Shown piece by piece: positions 1-51,175 of a stretch of DNA of 64,000 bases. The stretch lies in the NCBI GenBank assembly GCA_033675545.1, contig JAWDGP010005112.1, forward strand, positions 155,001 through 219,000, given 5' to 3'. Under the pieces are notes generated by a model. The model was not told where the DNA came from. It saw nothing but the letters and a program-made list of their open reading frames with translations, and did no database searches. The DNA comes from Elysia crispata. Its lineage: Eukaryota; Mollusca; Gastropoda; Plakobranchidae. The position numbers were made by a program, and so were the translations under genes. The first letter of the stretch is position 1; every line of letters begins with the position of its first letter.

Positions 1-300
1 TAAAATCTAAACAAGAAACATTCGAATGACGTCTGGTTCGACAGAGACAAAGAGATAGCCTCACATAAAAAAAAAGTTTAAAAACAATCGCGGTGAATAT
101 GAAATGTGGCTGAAAACAAAACCAAAAGAAAAGTATCTAAACAAAATATGTGGGAAAAGGAAGAGCAAAAGGAACGAAAAATTATCGTCCACGAAAATTA
201 TGTTTCCATAGTTTACATTTTTTAGAACAGTTCTACGCTTTAGTTTCTATGCCCCCGTGTTTGTAAGTCAGTATATCAGTCTTTTCTTCTTTAAAACAGC

Positions 301-303
<3 letters not shown>

Positions 304-345
<42 letters not shown>

Positions 346-349
346 CTCT
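304..349. repeat. (TC)n microsatellite
   Basis: Nearly pure TC on the + strand with one G interruption. It is one of the few tracts in the BICC1 introns whose purine strand is the sense strand. Confidence 0.95.
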
Positions 350-1609
350 GCAAATATTTTGTATACGTTTTACTCGCTCTTTTGTCTGCCGCAGCCTCTC
401 TGCCCTCCCCCCTGCCCATCCGTACAAAGTGACCGACAACAAAGGCTGCATTCATTGTAATTACAGCGCCACCACCTTATTCCTGCCCAGAGGTAAGAAA
501 ATCAGATAGATGAGGCACCATAATCAACAAACCTGAAGATTTTGTTTTCCTGTTTCCTTGCGCACACACTAGAACGCACTGTAGCCATCCAGTGGGTTCT
601 GTACAGGGAACAGAGATTATGTGTTTTGAACCCCAAACTTTCTTTGAATAAACAATGGTTTCTGTTTGCATACTTCTGAGATTCGAGCATTTTTAAATGG
701 CATCAGAATCTAAATTAGAAAGATCACACAAGTACAAGGCTAGAAGAGAAAACATGACACAAAACACGATGTCACGAAAGGGGTACGGGAGGAAAGTTGA
801 TGGGGTGAGCGCGGACGAAGTATTGAAAAGTAAAAAAAAATCCTTTAAAAAAGTTGGCATAAAAATAGCATTAAAAGGATTCACCTTTCAGCATTGAAGT
901 TACTCATTTCAAAACGAGTTGAGAAAAGACAAATATGCTTCAAAAAGCGTCCTAAAAACATAATTTTAGCAGTTCTCCACTGAACGAGTGAGTTATCCAC
1001 ATATTTTCCTATCTTGAAATTTCTGACACCATAATAGCTCTATCTAAACTGTGTTTAGAGCAAACATATTTCATTCTGAACTTGTCCTCCTTGGCTGCAT
1101 AAGGTACAGCCAGTGTTTACACACTGACACGGAGGTTGGCGGGCCTCAGTGCATTCTGGGAGAACCAAGTTCATCGGAGCTGTTTTACCTTATTTTTATT
1201 TTGTCTTCGCAAGCCTATATACAAGACACATTCTTTCCAACTAAATTTTTACTCAGGCTCGAATACTTGAAACTTTTTGTTCTTTAATCAACCATTATAA
1301 GAATCGCCTGTTCTCCTGTTGGGCCTGAACCAGAACGACAGTCTGTTCACTTGTTTTATTGTTACTATCAGGGGTTATACCATCAGGCTTTCTTATCTTA
1401 TCTTGTCATTGTTTTTCTTTTTCTTTTTATAGCTTTTCTTTCCCTTGTTATTGTTTTCATTCTTTGTGCTTTGATTTGTCTTTTTCAAGATATATTGAGG
1501 GACATATTCAATGACAAGGAAACAGAACAAGGAGGGTATAATTATGTTTGCGCGTGGGAGAGAGAGAAAGAAATAGATGGAGTGAGAGAAAATAAGAGAG
1601 TGTGTGTGG

Positions 1610-1641
1610 GAGAGAGAGAGAGAGAAGGAGAGAGAGAGAGA

Positions 1642-1713
<72 letters not shown>
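1610..1713. repeat. (GA)n microsatellite
   Basis: About 100 bp of GA with two AAGG interruptions near its left end. It is pyrimidine on the BICC1 sense strand. Confidence 0.97.
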
Positions 1714-1715
<2 letters not shown>

Positions 1716-1834
1716 CGATTGGTTAATCATACTGCGTGACAGAAGAGCTCCGTGAGAGACAGAAAAAAGGGGAAAATATTGAAGATAGACTTGCATCTTT
1801 TCTTTTTCTTTCTTAAAAAAAAATTCTTCGATTA

Positions 1835-1921
1835 CCCCCCCCCCCCCTCTTTCCTCTCTCTCTCTCTGTCTCCCTCCCTCCTCCCCCCTCTCTCTATCTC
1901 TTTCTCCCTCCCTTCCCCATT
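1835..1921. repeat. C-run and CT-rich tract just inside BICC1 intron 3
   Basis: A 13-base C-run (1835-1847) followed by CT/CCCT-rich sequence. On the BICC1 sense strand this is a G-run and purine-rich block starting about 30 bases after the exon 3 donor, with several GGG triplets and G-quadruplex potential. Confidence 0.85.
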
Positions 1922-1951
1922 TCCCTCCTGCCAATCGATCAGACTGCCTAC

Positions 1952-42916
<40,965 letters not shown>

Positions 42917-43215
42917 AGCATACTTGTTGTTGTGTGAGAGAGAGGCTGAGAACGAGGCTTGTTTCGGTGGCTCACTGGCCCCAAAGACAGAGCACCGCAG
43001 TTTGCACTCGGTCCACAGCAGACAGGAAGGAGGAGGGGCAGACTGGAATCGGCAAGTTGAATCTGTGGGAATTCTGCGAGCCGTGTCAATGCCCACGCTT
43101 GCACGCGAGTGAAGGAAGAAACCGGTGCCAATGGAACCGCTCGCGCATTCATAAAACGTGACTTTGAATGAACCAGGCCTACATGTTAGGCTACTATCCA
43201 AGCCCCCCCCCCCTT
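42917..43215 (-). promoter_or_regulatory. BICC1: Probable BICC1 5' UTR / promoter region
   Basis: The sequence directly upstream of the BICC1 start is richer in G+C and CpG than its surroundings and ends at an 11-base C-run (43203-43213). The reading frame through it stays open for 95 codons without family similarity. That fits a GC-rich leader better than coding sequence. No TATA box or initiator can be fixed from sequence alone. Confidence 0.4.
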
Positions 43216-44020
43216 ACCACCAACAGTCCGAGTCGCTGAAGTAAACAAACCTGAGTACATGCTATTGAGGGTTAAATCGATCCATTTGTTTTCATTTTTA
43301 GCGAAGTTAAAAGAATAATGAGCCAACTACTCACAAAGCAGATTTTGTTCAGCTCATCAGCACCCTCAACAATGTTGTATTTCACTAACCGTCACTTTGA
43401 CACATACTGTAAAGGTTTGTTTCGATTAGTCGGCCCTATCTCCCAATTACATCCTAATTACATAAGGTTATCACCTCCTACTACAGGTCTCTCCGAGTAA
43501 GGCTGGACGATAGAAGAGCATGTGAATCACAATTGACGAGGACCGGTCCTTTGAATTAATCAGATACATGTAAGTCTTAGTAATAATCCTCCAGCCCTCC
43601 TAGCTTTAGAATGATGCTACTCGGCTGACAACGGAATAGATTACGTAGACCCATAGACATACTTAATAAAAAAAAAAAAAGGTCGGCCCTCATGAGTTCA
43701 CAAAAATCCACCGGTTGGAACTAGAGATCTAAGAGTGTGATAGGCCTAATTATCACAATTTAAATGATTATTATAAATTATTTACTTACAAATAGATGAG
43801 CAGTTATGAATTTCCATTAAGCTGTGCCCCTCTTTGGATTGGGAAAGTACACATTTTTCAGCTTTCCCAGCATTCTTCAAAATGTTATTCTTAGCTTTAC
43901 TATTCGACTGAAACAATTCAATCGTCTTATTTTTTCCTTCCCTCCTTTCTTTCTTCGTTTCTTTTTTTTTTTTCCTTCTTCAAATGTAATGTTCCTTAAT
44001 TTATTTAGTTGATTTTCATA

Positions 44021-44144
44021 CTGTTGATGCTGATGCTACTCCTACTCCTACTGGTGGTGGTGGTGGTGGTGGTGGTGCTGCTGCTACTACTACAACAACA
44101 AGTGCTATTGCTACTATTGCTACCACAATTACTACTACTTCTAT

Positions 44145-44201
<57 letters not shown>
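44021..44201. repeat. CTA/CTG/GGT trinucleotide tract
   Basis: Mixed CTN and GGT triplets on the + strand, ending in about 15 pure CTA units. Confidence 0.93.
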
Positions 44202-45949
44202 CCAATGCTACGACATTTGTGTTCACCACCACCACAGCTAAATATGCCGTGAATTCATTTTGAATTTCCTTGAGTACTGGATACACTACACAATCAAACC
44301 AATTAACTAAAGTCACGTTTAAAATTAACAAAACGAGAATAAATTTACAAATAATTCAGGAAGCTGTATGGACGGAAAATTTATATTCTAAAAATTACGG
44401 ACCTACAGGCTTGCTAAATTGCTGAGGAGCTAATTTTAGATTAAATGGGAAGGAATAACGATCTATAGATCAATCTGGCAAATAGTAGACGCTATCATTT
44501 GACCGCTTGAAACATGAATTATGAAAATATAATTATAAATAAATTATAATTACGGCGCAATGTTAGTTGAAAAGGCATCTCGTCAGTTTGATATTGATAT
44601 GCAAGAATACCTAAGATCATCGAATAATGGATGAGTTATATACAACAACAATAGACACTTCATCAAACCAGCGTCAATACACATTCTTCGATCTTGCTCC
44701 ACTCACCCAGAAGCAAACCATCTTGAACGACTGCAACGACATTGACAGCATCTCTGAGACAAGAAAGCAAAAAAACTCGCCCACACCTTTTTAAGTACTT
44801 CCAGTTCTTCCAACCTACCAACAAATCTTAAAACAGAGTTATAATTTCATCATCCCACATCTTGGATAATATCATTTGTTAGAAACAATCGACCAGTGAT
44901 CCACTGAGCCCACCGATCCTTGACCCAGTGATGGATCAGGGAATGCAGTGACCCTAGGCCAGTAGGGATCGACAGTCATCCACCCATCCATCAGAATCAG
45001 CTTATCAAAGACAAACTATTCTGGAGGTCAAAGACTATTCTATGTGTGTGTGAGTGTGTGTGTGTTTCCAGCTCACCATGATTTGCTTTTCCACGGCGAC
45101 TGTTGCTATTACGTCTGTTTTGCGTACAGTTTTATTTCGTAACTTAAATTGACAGATCCCCAGTATTCAAATTTTTCTAGTTATCTCTAGCTTTGTATTC
45201 TTATTGTTTCTGCAAATGGTCACATCTTTAGTCTTTTGAGCTTCTGGCTGTAAGCCTGACTTTCCTTGCGATTCGTGGACTTCTGATAAGATTTTCCCAT
45301 TGTTCTTAAACCGGTATCTCAGAGTTGGTTGATGGGTCTGAGATATTCTAGACCAAATTCTGCTATGGCGAGCTGTGGGTAGATGTTAAACAGATGAAGT
45401 GGGGAGATGCAGCCTCGTGAAATCAATCAATATCAATCAGGTATGAGGTGCCAATCTTCCTCCATTACCAGACTCAAGAGATCAACCCAGAGGAGGAGAT
45501 AGTAACACACTGAACTGATAGTGACAGGAGCGCTACCTGACAGGAGCCGGCCACTTGCAGGTTTCAAAGAAACACGCACTGCGTGATGGAGGACGACCAT
45601 TTTACAAGAACTGTTGCTTTCTCGTATTGTTTTCTCAAGGTAATTACAACAGGAACTGCGCTAGATGTTAGGACAGTGCATTAGGCTAGCGCAATATTCC
45701 TTCTCTCACCTTTTAGTAACACTAACAGTGATGTCTAGACTGCAGAGTAATGATTAAAAAGAAGAAGAAGAAGAAGAAATACTTGTGAGAGAGATGGAAG
45801 AGACTATCTGCAGATTTCAGCAAGCTACACAAAAATGTTCCAGTTATCTTGATTTGCTTCATAGACAGTGCACACAGAGATGTGACCAACAGCAACACAT
45901 ATTATATTTTATACATGTATTGCCAATAGAAACATGGTGGTCACACATA

Positions 45950-45956
<7 letters not shown>

Positions 45957-46005
<49 letters not shown>
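45957..46005. repeat. (TA)n microsatellite
   Basis: About 49 bp of TA abutting the long inverted repeat on its left. Confidence 0.96.
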
Positions 46006-46008
<3 letters not shown>

Positions 46009-46009
<1 letters not shown>

Positions 46010-46319
46010 TCCTCAACATGGTTTGGGGGAAATCATCTTCTCCGAGGTGATTCCGGGAAGACTAGCTTTTCCACTGACTTCCGCCTGTAGAACCTTCAGG
46101 ACAAACTTATTTTTTGCGGATATTACACGCTTTTATTCGTTCATATGAACGAATAAAAGCGCAAAAAATAAGTTTGCGTTCATATGAACGAATGAAAGCG
46201 TGTAATATCCGCAAAAAATAAGTTTGTCCTGAAGGTTCTACAGGCGGAAGTCAGTGGAAAAGCTGGTCTTCCCGGAATCACCTCGGAGAAGATGATTTTC
46301 CCCAAACCATGTTGAGGAA
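46009..46319. mobile_element. Fold-back element: inverted repeat with 143-bp arms and nested palindrome
   Basis: The left arm 46009-46151 and right arm 46177-46319 are reverse complements with only about three mismatches. Inside lies a perfect 34-bp palindrome (46128-46161) and two copies of the palindrome CGTTCATATGAACG (46138-46151, 46177-46190). CGCAAAAAATAAGTTTG occurs three times, once inverted. No target-site duplication or ORF is visible. It is either a fold-back/MITE-type element or a template-switch product. Confidence 0.85.
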
Positions 46320-46803
46320 GCTAGTTGGCATTACGGCCTTTCACTGACATCAGATTCTAGCTGCGGCCAACGTTGAAAGGTTTGTATTAATTCTATTGAG
46401 ACAGAGAAAGGGAGAGAACGGGATAGAAAATATTAGTGAAAGGCAAATAAAGAGAAAGAGGGGAATGGAGACAGGGACCACTAGCGAGAGAGTGGGGAGA
46501 GAGAAAAAAAGACAAAGGTATTGTCTCAAAGAACGTTAACCGCCGAAGTTGTTTGTCACATGATTAACCAGTCAAATATACTTTCGATATCTACTTTCAC
46601 TTTATGCCTCCTCTTTAGTTTATCTCCCCAGTTATCAAGATTATTAAGGTTTTTAGGTTAGATCTAATTTAGATTTCAATTGAATGTCATTATTGTACGT
46701 TTACTTAAGTGTCACTTTTAGATAAATTCCATTCTGCAAAAATTCTTTCTGCTTCTCTGAGAACAGGCCTGGCAGATGAAGAGGAATGGCAAACAACCTG
46801 TTA

Positions 46804-46841
46804 GATCTAGAATCTAGATCTAGATCTAGATCTAGATCTAG
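46804..46841. repeat. (AGATCT)n tract
   Basis: About six overlapping AGATCT units, the longest of the AGATCTAG words in the window. Each unit is itself palindromic. Confidence 0.92.
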
Positions 46842-48188
46842 TATAACATTTCAAATTCATTTATGAACATTGGTTAATTAGAAATTTAGGTTATAATAGA
46901 TCTATAGTTAGATGGACAGAAATGTTATTTTGTCATACATTGAAAGATGCTGGTCCATCGCTGCCTAAGTACGGCGTGATCATTTACCAAATTGTTTGCA
47001 TAGCTCTAAGTGGTGAGTGACCACTGCTAACTAAATTTTGTCACAATTTGGCGTTATATAGAGATCTAGAGTATCTAGAGGTACAAGGATAACTGAACAA
47101 CTCATCATTTCATCATTCAAAGGACTTCTTTGATCATGTAATATAGATCTAGCCTAAAAGTGCTAATTGTGTTTCCTTGTAGGCTTCTCATAGTGAGTGG
47201 ATGAAACAAAACAATGTTCAATAATACATGTAGGTCTTGATTGATGTACTAGATCTAGATAATTAGATCTAGATCTGCCCTAAGTTATTTTAGAAAAGAT
47301 TTAGTGGTCTGTGGCATTTGGGCTAGTTCTGGTATTGTACTTATATGGATTCAATATCAATATATATTTTCTATGGGCCTATTTATTGAAAATGCTAGAT
47401 TTAGGCTTTCAGTTGTCATGGTGCAATATATTACCATTAGGCTACTCGATCTAGTTTTTTGAAGGAAATGAGCGATGAACATGGTGGCCTCCACTCGACA
47501 TGATCACAATCAGACATTTTAAGCACACCACTCAAGCTTTAGAATAGAAATTGGATGAGATTATAATACTACAGCAAAACTGATTATTTGGGAACTAAGG
47601 TTTCATATCAAAATATAATTCATTCGTCATGAACATGTGCATGATGACCTATGTTTAAGTGTGTGTGTGCATATAGTATAACTCTGCACCTGAATGAGAC
47701 TTGCCCTCTACTGTTAGTATTTTAGCACATAAAGAGGCTTTCTTTATGGGACCATAAAAAATCGGGGGCTTGAAATTTTAAGAGGGGGGGGCGAAGTTTC
47801 ACTGAGTCTCTCTTTGAAACAAGTTACTAATATTTAGTGGTCAGAGAGGTAGGTCTGCCCCATAACTGAAGCTTTCAGTGGGTAGCTCTGCCTTTGTCTC
47901 ACCTCCAAAGCCACTTGAACCAGATGCAATGGCTCGATTCATGATCATTCAGTGTAGCTGTGAATTTTCATCTCAGTGGCTACTCTTAATACTTCAAAGC
48001 AGCAACAGTTTCTGACCATTCAACAAGAAAGCAGTATTGGATACTCCATTGCAGTTGCTGTGCTGAACAAGGTAGCAGAAGTTTATGTTTATTCAACACA
48101 ACAGTAATATAGAATACTTCACTGCTGTTCACAATTCTTCAGGGTTTCAGAATTGTAGTTCAATCAGTGTAGTGGTGGATCATGATAT

Positions 48189-49305
48189 TTCATCTCAGTT
48201 GCTACTCCTAAATTTTCAGAGCAGTATCAGTATCTGATGCTTCATTGCTGTTGTTACTCCTAAATTTTCAGAGCAGTGTCAGTATCTGATGCTTCATTGC
48301 TGTTGTTACTCCTAAATTTTCAGAGCAGGATCAGTATCTGATGCTTCATTGCTGTTGTTACTCCTAAATTTTCAGAGCAGTGTCAGTCTCCAATACTTCA
48401 TTGCTGTTGCTACTCCTAAATTTTCAGAGCAGTATCAGTCTCCAATACTTCATTGCTGTTGCTACTCCTAAATTTTCAGAGCAGTGTCAGTCTCCAATAC
48501 TTCATTGCTGTTGTTACTCCTAAATTTTCAGAGCAGGATCAGTCTCCAATACTTCATTGCTGTTGTTACTCCTAAATTTTCAGAGCAGGATCAGTCTCCA
48601 ATACTTCATTGCTGTTGCTACTCCTAAATTTTCAGAGCAGTATCAGTCTCCAATACTACATTGCTGTTGCTACTCCTAAATTTTCAGAGCAGTATCAGTA
48701 TCCAATACTTCATTGCTGTTGCTACTCCTAAATTTTCAGAGCAGTGTCAGTCTCCAATACTTCATTGCTGTTCCTACTCCTAAATTTTCAGAGCAGGATC
48801 AGTCTCCAATACTTCATTGCTGTTGTTACTCCTAAATTTTCAGGGCAGGATCAGTATCCAATACTTCATTGCTGTTGTTACTCCTAAATTTTCAGAGCAG
48901 GATCAGTATCTGATACTTCATTGCTGTTGTTACTCCTAAATTTTCAGAACAGGATCAGTATCTGATACTTCATTGCTGTTGTTACTCCTAAATTTTCAGA
49001 ACAGGATCAGTATCCAATACTTCATTGCTGTTGTTACTCCTAAATTTTCAGAGCAGGATCAGTATCCAATACTTCATTGCTGTTGTTACTCCTAAATTTT
49101 CAGAACAGGATCAGTATCTGATGCTTCATTGCTGTTGTTACTCCTAAATTTTCAGAGCCGTGTCAGTCTCCAATACTTCATTGCTGTTGTTACTCCTAAT
49201 TTTTCAGAACAGGATCAGTATCTGATGCTTCATTGCTGTTGCTGCTCCTAATTTTTCAGAACAGGATCAGTATCTGATACTTCATTGCTGCTCCTAATTT
49301 TTCCT
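48189..49305. repeat. 52-bp minisatellite, about 21 copies
   Basis: Units contain TTCATTGCTGTTGTTACTCC and TAAATTTTCAGAGCAGGATC and recur every 52 bp. Subtypes alternate at CTGATGC/CCAATAC and GGATC/GTGTC/GTATC. More decayed relatives extend left to about 47960. The unit reads like a 3' splice site in the + orientation. Confidence 0.95.
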
Positions 49306-51034
49306 TGCAATTCCTTTTTTACCTGTGCTGTGAGCAGTTTTGAGTATATAATAATATATGTATGCCTATATTTTAATAAACCTGCCACGTTTATGAGCTT
49401 CCAGTTTGTAAAACTAAAACTTTCCAACATGACTTATGTTCCCTTGATTTCCACTTTTTTTTTCATTTTAAGGTTTGATTGGAAAGTCGTTTTGAAAAGC
49501 AAATTTATCTGAGGGATTATTCACAAAATTGTCTCCTGTGGATTACATTATAATCAAGATGGTCAACTACTATTTCCCGTGTGATTCTGTCTGCCTGTCT
49601 CTCTCCTCCTCTCTCCACCCTTCCTTCTCTCCCTCTCTCAAAGAAAAAATGGAGGCCAAATATTAAGTTTTGGCCTTGAGAGCTTTACTCAGTCTCTTTT
49701 TTAACCACATATGAATTCAAAACCAGTGGAACAAAGACTTAACCAGAAAAAAAGTAAACTAATCAGAGTATATATCAGCATGCAGCTGCATGCTAGATCT
49801 TCGACAAAAGAAACTTTCTGATATCAAGTCATTACTTGTCCAAGGAACTCTAGGCAATTAAAAATCAGATAAGAATTCCCACATTATCTTGAGAGGCTCC
49901 CCAGTGTGAGACTCAGCTTTTCACAACGCTTGCCATAAGAGTCACTGAGATAAGAAAATCTCAAAGCATCATGTGATAAGCTCAGAAAAACTCAAGAAAT
50001 ATTCAGGTCAAAACTTATCAAAGCTGACCTTCTCATGTTGGTGGTTTCATGCCACACTGCTTTTCCTATGTCTTGAGCTGTGCATTTTGTTTCAGTTTGT
50101 TGAAAAATTGATGATTAACAAAAATGTTTTAATTTAATTCAATTTAAAATTTTATCAGGTCTAAGAGTAGAGTTTGTTTTTTTTCTAAGGATTTCTTAGA
50201 GGGAATGTAAACCTTGTAAGTTTCAAAGTCTGGAACAATAATCATCTGCATCATGTCAAGGGCATCATTCAATTATTCTTTTCAGGTAAACTTAAAACAA
50301 AAATTACTAAGAAAAATAGACCAATAAAGAGCTGTTACAGCACATATAATATACTATAAGTAAGATGAATTACTTGACACTGAGATCCAGGTCTAGGTCT
50401 AATTAAACTTTGTTTAGTGCAAGCTATTAACCTGTATTATGCTCTATATCACATGGGATTTTCATACATTCAGTCCATAGAAAACACATAATTCACACAG
50501 TGAACAGACTAAGGCATTACTATTATTTTTAAAACCCTCTCAGTTAAGTTGTGTATTTCTAAATATATAATTTTTGAATTAATGTATTATAGTAAATACA
50601 GTTCATTATTCTCTAGTACATGACATGGCTAGACTTCTCATGAATGAATAAAACAGTTCATGCTTTTTCCTGATTTTTATCAGACGTCATCATAACTTTT
50701 TAAAAAATGAATGAGTACAAAACCAAGGGTAAAAATCCAACAATATTACTGAATCTTTGCATCTCTTCACAATTCCTTAATGACAGAATCTAATTATCAT
50801 AATGGCTGTCTAATTTTATCATCAAATCAAAGATTTTGTTTCTGTTTGCCTTTTTAACACTTGAAATCTTAATAAATTTTAATGTATTTCAGATTTTAAG
50901 CATTTAAGAAAATCATATTTTGACAACGATGGCAAATAAACATGGCAGTGGTTTACTGAAGAAAAGAAGTGTTTCATGATCTCTCATGTGAATCAAATCA
51001 AGTGGATGTTGTAGACCAGTGAATATTCTAGAAG
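49306..51034. other. Intergenic / 5' region of the SLC15A4-like gene
   Basis: Unique AT-rich sequence between the 52-bp array and the first coding exon. The promoter and any non-coding first exon should lie here or further left, but I cannot place a TSS. A perfect 18-bp palindrome lies at 49777-49794. Confidence 0.5.
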
Positions 51035-51175
51035 ATGATGCAAGTAGAGGCAGCTGATTCTGAGAGCTCTCCTCTGTTGAAGAAAAAGTTTGTGAAGTCT
51101 CTGACAATCAGTAATGATGATGAGGATGACGGGTACAAAGAGCAGGACCCAGCCACTGTTGATGTCACAACCAGG
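51035..51175 (+). CDS. SLC15A4: SLC15A4-like coding exon 1
   Basis: Residues 1-47: the cytosolic N-terminus with the ESSPLL dileucine and an acidic NDDEDD stretch. The start could be ATG 51035 or 51038. It ends AGG then GTAAAT, phase 0. A TTTCAG at 50887-50892 could be the acceptor of this exon if a non-coding first exon lies upstream. Confidence 0.88.

Larger units (their letters stand above)
1..1951 (-). other. BICC1: BICC1 intron 3, donor-side part
   Basis: This runs from the exon 3 donor to the left edge of the window. I searched it by eye for an exon 4 encoding a DPHIKV-like segment and found none. It contains a short (TC)n, a (GA)n array and a C-run/pyrimidine block. The rest is unique AT-rich DNA with nothing recognisable. 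Confidence 0.75.
43216..47950. other. Intergenic region, BICC1 side
   Basis: No gene recognised. It contains a CTN trinucleotide tract (44021-44201), a (TA)n tract with a long inverted repeat (45957-46319) and several AGATCTAG words. The rest is unique AT-rich sequence. Confidence 0.6.

Noticed and set aside
42917-43201. 95-residue N-terminal extension of BICC1 from the ATG at 43201
   Set aside because: The frame is open, but the residues are unlike Bicaudal-C N-termini, and the inner ATG at 42916 has the better context and fits the family. It is more likely 5' UTR.
44700-45560. tRNA-like segment near 45310
   Set aside because: There is a D-arm-like string but no B box. Left unannotated.
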